Shown: piece after piece, positions 8,707 to 16,261 of the stretch
How positions within the stretch are numbered: position 1 is the stretch's first letter
How the letters are laid out: every line of letters begins with the position of its first letter
Assembly (NCBI GenBank): GCA_009782495.1
Contig: WRIX01000016.1
Span: 1-33,145, forward strand
DNA length: 33,145 nt
DNA from: Treponema sp.
GTDB taxonomy: Bacteria > Spirochaetota > Spirochaetia > Treponematales > Breznakiellaceae
Reading direction: 5' to 3'
Notes under the pieces: generated by a model
What the model was told of the DNA's origin: nothing
Seen by the model: the letters and a program-made list of their open reading frames with translations, nothing else
The model's database searches: none
Program-made: the position numbers and the translations under genes

Positions 8707-8731
8707 TTAAGCCTGTTCCAAAACCTGAACG

Positions 8732-9520
8732 GCGCATTACTACGACCATGAAAGTTTAATCATCCACATGCCGGAACAGGATAGTTCCATTGCCGAAAGC
8801 CTTCTTTCCCTGATACGGCCCGACCAGCGCTTTACCCAACTGGAAGCGGAAATCCTGGACCTGGCATTAATCCTCCATGCCGAACACGGAGGAGGCAATA
8901 ACTCTACATTTGCCGTACACCTTGTTTCTTCCGCCGACACCGATACTTTTTCCGCCATCTCTGCGGGAATTGTTTCTCTGAAAGGCTACAAGCACGGCGG
9001 TGCGAATATCAAAGTAATGCAAATGATGGACGACATCAAAAAGAATGTAGAGCATTGGGACAGCGAAGCGGAAGTGGCTGATTACCTGGAAAAAATCCTT
9101 TTAAAAAAAGCCAACGATGGTTCCGGGCTTATCTACGGTCAGGGCCATGCTGTGTATACCATAAGCGATCCCCGTGCACGGCTGCTCCGCGACAAAGCCG
9201 CCAGCCTTGCAGAAGAAAAAAAACTAATGGATGAATTTAACCTGTACTGCCTTATTGAACGCCTTACACCGGAAGTGTTCAGTAAAATAAAAGGTTCCGA
9301 CAAAAAGATTTGCACTAACGTGGATTTTTATTCAGGTTTTGTTTATGGAATGCTGGCAATCCCGCCGGATCTCTATACAACACTTTTTGCCATAAGCCGT
9401 GTCGCCGGGTGGTGCGCTCATCGTTTGGAAGAAATAATTGCCGGAGGAAGAATAATACGCCCCGCTTACAAATGCGTCCAGAAAAGGCATGGGTATACAC
9501 CTCTTGCGGAACGAAAATGA
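8732..9520 (+). pseudogene. 5'-truncated citrate synthase (C-terminal portion)
   Basis: Citrate-synthase signatures LILHAEHGGGNNSTF, KGYKHGGANIKV, GLIYGQGHAVYTISDPRA, NVDFYSGFVYGMLAIP, RVAGWCAHRLEEI. The N-terminal half is absent. In-frame similarity upstream of the ATG at 8768 (AHYYDHESLIIH) continues to about 8732. Confidence 0.8.
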
Positions 9521-9525
9521 TGTTG

Positions 9526-9563
9526 TCTGAAGCTGCCCCAAAATAGTTGATTTAAGAACAGCT
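9526..9563. repeat. Degenerate copy of the CTGTTCCAAAAT hairpin family
   Basis: agctgccccaaaatagttgatttaagaacagct resembles the intact element at 19252-19286. Confidence 0.35.
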
Positions 9564-9574
9564 TTCTACAATTT

Positions 9575-9649
9575 TCGGGCAACCCGGATTTGAACCGGGG
9601 ACCCCAAGTCCCCCAGACTTGTACGCTAAACCAACTGCGCTATTGCCCG
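9575..9649 (-). tRNA. tRNA-Pro (anticodon GGG), CCA not encoded
   Basis: CGGGCAA-TA-GCGC-AGTTGGTTTA-GCGT-A-CAAGT-CTGGGGG-ACTTG-GGGTC-CCCGG-TTCAAAT-CCGGG-TTGCCCG-A folds as a full cloverleaf. Confidence 0.95.
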
Positions 9650-9663
9650 ATAAAAGGTTTTTG

Positions 9664-9692
9664 TTTAAAAACCATCTGTATAATAACAGATG
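9664..9692 (-). terminator. Intrinsic terminator downstream of the mnmG::HIT ORF
   Basis: Minus strand CATCTGT-TATTAT-ACAGATG followed by GTTTTT. Confidence 0.65.
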
Positions 9693-9783
9693 CTGCATTT
9701 TACAATTTATTTATCCGGAATTTCAACTCCTCTGCAAGTCCTTTATCATTAATTTCGTATATCTATACCGGTATACATATGGA

Positions 9784-11049
9784 TCACCCCGGCGGCCAGC
9801 CCAGAGTACGCCCGCCAAGCACATGAAGATGAATATGCTCCACAGTCTGCATACCGTCGGATTTGCAGTTGATCACAAAACGGCCTCCTTTTTCGGCACA
9901 GCCCTGCTCTGCCAGTAATTCCTGGGCTTTGTGGAGCAGTTTTCCAAGAAGAGCTGCATCTTCCGGTTTGGTTTCCATTACGTTAGCCAGGTGTTTCTTG
10001 GGGATAACCAGGAAATGAACCGGAGCCTGGGGCGAAATATCATGGAAGGCCAGTACATCATCATCTTCGTAGGAAAGTCCATTAAGATATTTTTCTGTTG
10101 TATAAAGCCCTTCAGGTTCAATAAAAACATGATGACGGTTCCTGTCGGGAAAACGCACCACCTTGTCTTCTATGGAAGGACAATATCGCGCCCCTGTTCC
10201 TTTTATTTTTCCGCCGTAAAGAGGTGAACGATGAATATTATCCCTGATAATCCGGTGAGTTTCCGCCGTTGTATAGCAGATCCAGCACGGTACAGATTTC
10301 CGATTGATGAATTTTTCCGGAATTGATTCAAAATCAAACGAAAACGGAGCAAATTCTTCTCCATCCTGTTTTTCCATACTGCTGTAATCAACAGAATCTC
10401 CGTCTATGCGCGCAGGTGTCCCCGTTTTTAACCTGCCCACCGGAAAACCATTGTTACGCAGAAATTTTCCAAGTCCCAAAGCAGCTTCTTCACCCAGTCT
10501 GCCATGAAGAGCATCGTATTCTCCAATAAAAATTTTCCCTTCCATGAAGGTTCCTGCTGCCAGGATCACTGTTTTTGCACTGATTCTGTGTCCGCGGACT
10601 GTAATTACGCCTGTAACACAGCCCAACATCGTGTAAATTTCATGATCTTTCGATCGATTTTTATCTTTATCAATAATTAATTCCGTTACTGTGTCCATCA
10701 TAACCGAAAGATATCTTTGATTCTCGATAATATTCCGTGCTGCACACTGATATGCATTTTTATCCGCCTGAGCACGCGGAGCTTGAACTGCAGGACCCCT
10801 GGCTTTGTTTAAAATTCGATATTGAATCATCGTTTGATCGATCAAATGAGCCATTGCTCCGCCTAAAGCATCTACTTCACGTACCAAATTTCCTTTGGAG
10901 AGGCCGCCAACTGCGGGATTACAGGATAAAGCGCCGATACGATCGGGATTCTGTGTGATGAGAAGTGTGTTTAATCCAAGTCTTGATACGGCAAGAGATG
11001 CTTCTATACCTGCATGACCTCCGCCAATAACAATACAATCGTAATCCAT
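9784..11049 (-). CDS. Chimeric ORF: MnmG (GidA) N-terminal ~326 aa fused in frame to HIT-family hydrolase C-terminal ~95 aa; both partners truncated
   Basis: MDYDCIVIGGGHAGIEASLAVSRLG...HHVFIEPEGLYTTEKYLNGLS (MnmG), then YEDDDVLAFHDISPQAPVHFLVIPKKH...VEHIHLHVLGGRTLGWPPG (HIT). Junction about 10071/10072. Confidence 0.9.
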   Translation of the reverse strand: MDYDCIVIGGGHAGIEASLAVSRLGLNTLLITQNPDRIGALSCNPAVGGLSKGNLVREVDALGGAMAHLIDQTMIQYRILNKARGPAVQAPRAQADKNAYQCAARNIIENQRYLSVMMDTVTELIIDKDKNRSKDHEIYTMLGCVTGVITVRGHRISAKTVILAAGTFMEGKIFIGEYDALHGRLGEEAALGLGKFLRNNGFPVGRLKTGTPARIDGDSVDYSSMEKQDGEEFAPFSFDFESIPEKFINRKSVPCWICYTTAETHRIIRDNIHRSPLYGGKIKGTGARYCPSIEDKVVRFPDRNRHHVFIEPEGLYTTEKYLNGLSYEDDDVLAFHDISPQAPVHFLVIPKKHLANVMETKPEDAALLGKLLHKAQELLAEQGCAEKGGRFVINCKSDGMQTVEHIHLHVLGGRTLGWPPG

Positions 11050-11159
11050 ATAAATAAAAGTTATTTAAAAATATCAAAGTTTCAGAAAGAGCTCAACAGC
11101 ATAAAAAATTAATAATAAAGAAAAAAATTAAAAAAAATTCATTTTTTTTAAAATTTCTC

Positions 11160-11188
11160 TTGCAATGTTTTTAATATGACGATACATT
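11160..11188 (+). promoter_or_regulatory. Sigma70-like promoter TTGCAA-N17-TACATT for the histone-H1-like gene
   Basis: -35 11160-11165, -10 11183-11188. SD AAAGGAG at 11207-11213. Confidence 0.6.
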
Positions 11189-11218
11189 AATATCAACTTT
11201 TTTAGTAAAGGAGTTTTT

Positions 11219-11611
11219 ATGCCTACTGCAAAGAAGCCTGCAGCGAAAAAGCCCGCAGCGAAAAAACCCGCAGCGAAAAAACCTGCAGCGAAAAAGCCCG
11301 CAGCAAAAAAACCGGCGGTAAAAAAACCCGCAGCGAAAAAACCCGCAGCGAAAAAACCCGCGGTAAAGAAAGCAGCGGCAAAGAAACCGGCGGCGAAAAA
11401 ACCCGCGGCGAAAAAACCTGCAGCAAAGAAGCCTGCAGCAAAGAAGCCTGCGGCGAAAAAGCCTGCGGCAAAAAAACCCGCAGCGAAAAAGCCTGCGGTA
11501 AAGAAACCTGCAGTAAAGAAGGCAGCGGCAAAAGCGGTAAAAAAAGTTTTAGTTAAAAAACCCGCAGACAAGCCCTCAGAACCTTCTGGCTCCAGTTTTC
11601 CCTTCTTTTAG
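11219..11611 (+). CDS. Histone H1-like Lys/Ala/Pro-rich repeat protein
   Basis: MPTAKKPAAKKPAAKK... is almost entirely PA(A/V)KK pentapeptides. SD AAAGGAG and promoter upstream. Confidence 0.85.
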   Translation: MPTAKKPAAKKPAAKKPAAKKPAAKKPAAKKPAVKKPAAKKPAAKKPAVKKAAAKKPAAKKPAAKKPAAKKPAAKKPAAKKPAAKKPAAKKPAVKKPAVKKAAAKAVKKVLVKKPADKPSEPSGSSFPFF

Positions 11612-11628
11612 CCTTTCATAATTCTTTT

Positions 11629-11651
11629 GAACAGTAATTTTTTTATTGTTC
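11629..11651. terminator. Stem-loop GAACAGTAA-TTTTT-TTATTGTTC between convergent genes
   Basis: 9-bp arms with one G-U pair, between the H1-like gene (+) and mnmE (-). Confidence 0.45.
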
Positions 11652-11661
11652 GCCCTTGAGC

Positions 11662-11703
11662 TTCAGCCGTTTCTGCTTATTTTCCAAGGCAGAAGCGGCT
11701 GAA
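11662..11703 (-). terminator. 15-bp stem-loop whose loop contains the mnmE stop codon
   Basis: ttcagccgtttctgc (11662-11676) / gcagaagcggctgaa (11689-11703), one G-U pair. mnmE TAA is at 11677-11679. Confidence 0.5.
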
Positions 11704-13062
11704 CATTATTTCCAGAACATCGGCAGTAGATACTTCACCGGTAATTTCACCCAGCGTATTCAGACTTTCCCTGAGTAATGGAGCAATAAGGTCCAAACTC
11801 TCGTCTTTTTCATCCAATAAAAGAGCTTCTTCCAGACATGCAACAGTTTTTTCCGTCAATTCTTTCTGTCTTTGGGTACCCAGACCGGCGCTTAGTTCAT
11901 CTGACACGGATATTTTTTGCGAAAAAAGATCGGCTATTGAAGTACAAAGTTCATCTAAACCTCTTCCTGTAGCAGCGCTGACCGGAATACATAACGCCAA
12001 ATAATTATTATTTTCCGGTTGGGGAACTGACAATGCTTCTGTTGAATCAATTTTGTTCCAAACCAGTATCAGCGATTCGCCGGAATGTTCAGTAAGAAAT
12101 TTTTTATCTTCTTCACAAAACCCTATACACGAATCCACCGTATAAAGGATGATATCAGCCTCTTCAATCAGGTTTCTGCTTCTTTCAATCCCCTGAATTT
12201 CAGCTTTATTTTGATCTACTGTAAAATCACGGAGTCCGGCAGTATCAATCAAACGCAGCGGAATCCCTTTAAATGAAACGGAACCTTCGATCCAATCACG
12301 GGTAGTACCGGGTATTTCTGTTACAATGGAACGATCTTCATTCAACAAGGCGTTAAAAAGGCTTGATTTTCCGGCATTGGGCCTTCCGGCAATCACAACT
12401 GCCGCCCCTTCCTGAAAAAGCCGTTCCCTGCCATAGGAAACCAGGAGCAATTTTAGTTTTTTAAGCGCTTCTTCGGCCGCTTTACGGTAAGGAGGAGGCC
12501 CTTCGTCGATTTCATCCTCCGGATAATCCAAAAAAAGTTCGGCGGCGCTGACCGCTTCCAAAAGAGAATTCCGAATTGCTTTTATTTCTCTTTCCAATGC
12601 GCCGGACAGGCGTTTAACGGCCAGTTTTAAAGCATTTTTGGTTTTGGCAGAAACTAATTCCATTACCGATTCACTGCGGGTAAGGTCTATTTTACCGTTA
12701 ACAAAGGAACGGAAAGTAAATTCTCCCGGTAAAGCATCGCAGAATCCCGCCTTTCGCAGCGTTTCCAGTATTGTATTTGCCGCCGTACTCCCGCCATGAC
12801 AGGAAATATCAACCCCGTCTTCTCCGGTATAGGAACGGGGCGCCCGGTATACATTTACCAGCACTTCGTCAACAGGAGAACCTTCCTGGTCCAGAATCCA
12901 GCCATAAATAACCGAATTTCCGGCGGCTTCCAGCAGTGTCTTGGGCCGGGAAAATACCTTTGCCAGCAATTCCAGACAGCCATTTCCGCTTGTACGTATC
13001 AAAGCAACAGCCCCTTGAGAAGCTTGAGCAGCTATAACACAGTCATCTCCGTAGTTTCTCAT
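11677..13062 (-). CDS. mnmE: tRNA uridine-5-carboxymethylaminomethyl modification GTPase MnmE
   Basis: GRPNAGKSSLFNALL, TEIPGTTRDWIEG, DTAGLRD, NKID, C-terminal FCLGK. Appears full length. Confidence 0.95.
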   Translation of the reverse strand: MRNYGDDCVIAAQASQGAVALIRTSGNGCLELLAKVFSRPKTLLEAAGNSVIYGWILDQEGSPVDEVLVNVYRAPRSYTGEDGVDISCHGGSTAANTILETLRKAGFCDALPGEFTFRSFVNGKIDLTRSESVMELVSAKTKNALKLAVKRLSGALEREIKAIRNSLLEAVSAAELFLDYPEDEIDEGPPPYRKAAEEALKKLKLLLVSYGRERLFQEGAAVVIAGRPNAGKSSLFNALLNEDRSIVTEIPGTTRDWIEGSVSFKGIPLRLIDTAGLRDFTVDQNKAEIQGIERSRNLIEEADIILYTVDSCIGFCEEDKKFLTEHSGESLILVWNKIDSTEALSVPQPENNNYLALCIPVSAATGRGLDELCTSIADLFSQKISVSDELSAGLGTQRQKELTEKTVACLEEALLLDEKDESLDLIAPLLRESLNTLGEITGEVSTADVLEIMFSRFCLGK

Positions 13063-13098
13063 CCGGGGAAGAACCTTGGTATTAATGCGGAGAAAATA

Positions 13099-13809
13099 TC
13101 AAAACTGTTCAAAAAAATGCTCCTTTATAAGATCAAAAGCCGCATTTTGTTCCTTTGTGGCAGGACGACCCTCCTTGGTTTTTGAATTGGATATTTTTGA
13201 AAGTAGCTCATGTACCTGGATCTCCAGCGTTTCCCGGGGTATGCTGACCAGAATAAAGCCCCAATAACGGCTTTGTTCCGGTTCTGGAAACTCTTCCTGA
13301 ACAGCGGGAATGGCCAGTACCCAACTATCATCAATCTTTACTGCGCCCCAAAATGTATTACCATAGGCAGCTTTGATAGCTTTTTCATAGTTGGGGCCAT
13401 ATACCATATCGGGAGGCTTATCGGTTAAGTCCTGTTCAAATCTCTTCTGAACCCGCTGAGCCGCAAGCCGGTTAAAATCCCTGTCGGGATAATAATTAGC
13501 CAGCCACTGGGTAATTACAGGCAGTCTTGCAGAACGTATTGAAGCAATAAACAGATATGATTCCTGATATGGTAATAAAGATTCGGTTCCGGTAATTCCA
13601 TTGTCCAGATATCTGCGAAGCCAAACGGCTAAATTTGCCCCTTCATTTCTGTTTTTGTAGTCTAAAATCCGTAGAGCCGGCATATCCTGCCTGGGAGGGA
13701 GGTCAAATTGAACATCCGAAACAGCAGAATCCCTGATTACTTTCCGGTTTGAGCAGGAAAAAACAAAAAAAAGAATAAAAATGCCGGTTAAAATCGAACG
13801 AGAAGCCAT
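13099..13809 (-). CDS. Putative lipoprotein
   Basis: MASRSILTGIFILFFVFSCSNRK has a lipobox-like cysteine. A start at 13809 is preferred over 13935, which would overlap the alr start. Confidence 0.65.
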   Translation of the reverse strand: MASRSILTGIFILFFVFSCSNRKVIRDSAVSDVQFDLPPRQDMPALRILDYKNRNEGANLAVWLRRYLDNGITGTESLLPYQESYLFIASIRSARLPVITQWLANYYPDRDFNRLAAQRVQKRFEQDLTDKPPDMVYGPNYEKAIKAAYGNTFWGAVKIDDSWVLAIPAVQEEFPEPEQSRYWGFILVSIPRETLEIQVHELLSKISNSKTKEGRPATKEQNAAFDLIKEHFFEQF

Positions 13810-13818
13810 TATTATGAA

Positions 13819-13837
13819 CATTATCATAAGGATAATG
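13819..13837. promoter_or_regulatory. Inverted repeat CATTATC-ATAAG-GATAATG in the divergent lipoprotein/alr intergenic region
   Basis: Perfect 7-bp arms. Confidence 0.4.
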
Positions 13838-13840
13838 TAA

Positions 13841-13869
13841 TTGTAAGGATTATATACTCTTGATATACT
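13841..13869 (+). promoter_or_regulatory. Promoter TTGTAA-N17-TATACT for the alr fragment
   Basis: -35 13841-13846, -10 13864-13869. ATG 6 nt after the -10. Confidence 0.5.
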
Positions 13870-13875
13870 CCGTTT

Positions 13876-14484
13876 ATGAACGATACAGGCGCCTTGCGGG
13901 CAAGCAGAGCGCTCATACATATTGATTATTTGCATGACAACATCTCTTTAGTCCGAAAAAAAACAGGAACAAAGATCTGTATGCCCGTTAAAGCAGATGC
14001 ATACGGCCACGGCGCCCTGCACATTGCAAAAGCCGCACTGAATTCGGGAGTGGAATATCTGGCGGTGGCTACTGTCGGGGAGGGAAAAGAATTACGGGAC
14101 GGAGGGATTCTGTCTCCCATTATCCTTCTTTCTTTAGTCCTGCCCGAAGAAATTGATGCTCTTATCGCCGCAGATCTTGAACCCCTGGTAAGCGACACCG
14201 AATATATAGAAATACTGGAAAGAAGCGCGGCCAAAGCAGGAAAAAAAGTTCCTGTTCACCTTAAAGTTGATACAGGTATGGGGCGCATAGGATGTAAACC
14301 CGAAGAAGCGGCAGAGCTTGCTGTTACCATTGCAAAAAGCAAAAATCTTGATATGGCAGGCACAGCCACGCATTTGGCAGTGTCCGATTCGCCGGACAGC
14401 GGAGATATTGCCTATACCAAAAACCAGTTGGATAGTTTTTCTACTGCCGTAGAAAACATTAAAAAAGCCGGTATTGATCCATAA
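13876..14484 (+). pseudogene. alr: Alanine racemase, C-terminally truncated (N-terminal PLP barrel part)
   Basis: RALIHIDYLHDNISLVRKKTGTKICMPVKADAYGHGALHIAKAAL...HLKVDTGMGRIGC...GTATHLAVSD. The ORF ends at KKAGIDP*, lacking the C-terminal domain. Confidence 0.85.
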
Positions 14485-14962
14485 GGATCTTGCAGAACGT
14501 ACCATACGCCAGCTTTTGCTGCTGGATGAAGAAAACGAAAAACCGGTAAGGATTTTTATAGATTCGCCTGGCGGAGACGCTGACGCCGGCTTTGCAATCT
14601 TTGATATGATACGTTTTGTAAAAGCGCCTGTTTGGACAGTGGGCATGGGTTTGGTGGCAAGCGCCGCTGCAATAATACAACTGGCTGCCCCCAAAGAAAG
14701 AAGGGTTGGCCTTCCCAACAGTCATTACCTTATTCACCAGCCGCTTTCGGGAATACGCGGGGTGGCTACGGACATCGAAATTCATGCCAGAGAACTGGAA
14801 AAACTCAGGGCAAAGATCAACATACTTATTGCCGGGGAAACAGGTATAGAGTTAAGTCAGGTGGAAAAAGACACCGACAGAGACTACTGGATGAACGGAG
14901 AAGAAGCGGTAAAATACGGCCTTATCTCCAAAATAATTTTACACAGGGAGGAAATGCCATGA
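14474..14962 (+). pseudogene. ClpP-type serine protease, N-terminally truncated (function uncertain)
   Basis: KDLAERTIRQLLLLDEENEKPVRIFIDSPGGDADAGFAIFDMIRF...GMGLVASAAA...YLIHQPLSG...DTDRDYWM. The usual N-terminal strand before this is missing; no SD at the TTG. Confidence 0.75.
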
Positions 14963-15777
14963 TATTGCATGGCTTAAAATACTCAAAACTTCTTTGTGTA
15001 CTGATTTTAATCTGTCTGGTCTTGCCGGGTTTTTCCGCAGGCCCTGTAAAACCAACAATGATTTCCGTCCGCGGCGGTACTTTTTTTATGGGAAGCAACG
15101 AAAACCGTGTTACCGAACGTGTGCATGAAGTAACGATTCGTTCCTTTTTACTCTCCGAAACTCCGGTAACCCAATGGCTTTACAAAGCCGTAATGGGAGA
15201 TAACCCTTCTGTTTTTAAAGACGACAATAATCCCGTCGATTCTGTCAGCTGGTTTGATGCGGTACAGTTCTGCAATGCCCTGAGCGCCCTTAATAACCTT
15301 CCTCCTGCTTATGTTATTGACGGAGAAAATGTTACCTGGAACCGGACATCCAAAGGTTACCGCCTTCCAACCGAAGCGGAATGGGAATTTGCCGCACGAG
15401 GCGGGATTAATGGCCCTTCCGGCCCTCAAGACCGGATCTTTTTTGCAGGGGGAGATGACACAGCAAATCCGCAGGACTACTGTTGGTTTTCCGTAAATGC
15501 CAAAACAGCTACACGCACTGTACGGGGAAAACTCCCCAACCAGTTAGGTCTTTATGACATGAGCGGTAATGTCTGGGAATGGTGCTGGGACTGGCACGGC
15601 GACTACCCCGTCGATCCTGTAGTGGATTATACCGGACCCGCAACAGGAAGGCGCCGCATCTACCGGGGCGGTTCTTACTACAATAACCTGAATCTGCTTC
15701 GCGTCAGTTTCCGCATTTCCGATCCGCCGGAACATACCGCTGCAAGCAGGGGATTCAGGATAGCACAGAACGGATAA
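14959..15777 (+). CDS. Exported SUMF1/formylglycine-generating-enzyme-like domain protein
   Basis: MILHGLKYSKLLCVLILICLVLPGFSAG signal peptide, then MISVRGGTFFMGS, YRLPTEAEWEFAARGG, GLYDMSGNVWEWCWDW, YRGGSYYNN, RGFRIA. ATG at 14959 overlaps the upstream TGA, SD GGGAGG. Confidence 0.88.
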   Translation: MILHGLKYSKLLCVLILICLVLPGFSAGPVKPTMISVRGGTFFMGSNENRVTERVHEVTIRSFLLSETPVTQWLYKAVMGDNPSVFKDDNNPVDSVSWFDAVQFCNALSALNNLPPAYVIDGENVTWNRTSKGYRLPTEAEWEFAARGGINGPSGPQDRIFFAGGDDTANPQDYCWFSVNAKTATRTVRGKLPNQLGLYDMSGNVWEWCWDWHGDYPVDPVVDYTGPATGRRRIYRGGSYYNNLNLLRVSFRISDPPEHTAASRGFRIAQNG

Positions 15778-15827
15778 ATATTGCACAATACTAAGGCTTT
15801 ACAGAAATAAAGCAGCGCTTCTAAAAG

Positions 15828-15856
15828 TTGACAGCCTCATTAACAAATGCTAAATT
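15828..15856 (+). promoter_or_regulatory. Promoter TTGACA-N17-TAAATT for hicBA
   Basis: Perfect -35. ATG (15863) only 6 nt after the -10. Confidence 0.65.
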
Positions 15857-15862
15857 AAAAAA

Positions 15863-16048
15863 ATGGAATTATCATACACGTATGAAAAAGGCGAAAAATA
15901 TCTCGTTGGCCATTTTGACAATTATCCCGAATTTCCTACGCAAGGCAAAGATTTGCAGGACTTAGAGGATCACTTAAAGGAAATTTTCAACTGGATACAG
16001 GATGGTACACTTGAGCCAAAACGCCATGGGGTTTTAAAAATCGCTTAA
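15863..16048 (+). CDS. hicB: HicB-like antitoxin (short form)
   Basis: MELSYTYEKGEKYLVGHFDNYPEFPTQGKDLQDLEDHLKEIFNWI... Directly upstream of, and overlapping, a HicA-like ORF. Confidence 0.75.
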   Translation: MELSYTYEKGEKYLVGHFDNYPEFPTQGKDLQDLEDHLKEIFNWIQDGTLEPKRHGVLKIA

Positions 16049-16230
16049 TGAAGCGTTCCGAGTTTATAAAAATTCTTGCAAAAAATGAGGTGATATTTTT
16101 TCGCAACGGATCAAACCATGATATTTACATACAGAGTAAAACAGGAAAAAAAGTTTCTGTTCCCCGGCATGGTGAAATAGATAATATACTTGTAAAAGAA
16201 ATTCTTAAAGAACTGCAAATTGTAAAATAA
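16048..16230 (+). CDS. hicA: HicA-like mRNA interferase toxin
   Basis: MKRSEFIKILAKNEVIFFRNGSNHDIYIQSKTGKKVSVPRHGEIDNILVKEILKELQIVK. TAATG overlap with hicB. Confidence 0.85.
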   Translation: MKRSEFIKILAKNEVIFFRNGSNHDIYIQSKTGKKVSVPRHGEIDNILVKEILKELQIVK

Positions 16231-16261
16231 ATTCCGGTGCGGCTGGGCTGCCACCTCAGGA

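Noticed and set aside
8726-8728. In-frame TGA upstream of the citrate synthase remnant as a possible selenocysteine codon
   Set aside because: Citrate-synthase-like sequence stops before the TGA, and the bases around it match the hairpin family rather than coding sequence.
11128-11571. Minus-strand ORF of AAGFF repeats (147 aa)
   Set aside because: Antisense shadow of the PAAKK repeat gene. The plus frame has the promoter, SD and plausible composition.
14471-14490. GATC sites at the alr/clpP junction as evidence of a cloning chimera
   Set aside because: The other two junctions have no such site, so a common restriction-ligation artefact is not supported.
14632-14958. N-terminal extension of the SUMF1-like ORF
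   Set aside because: Overlaps clpP out of frame. A signal peptide and SD mark the start at 14959.
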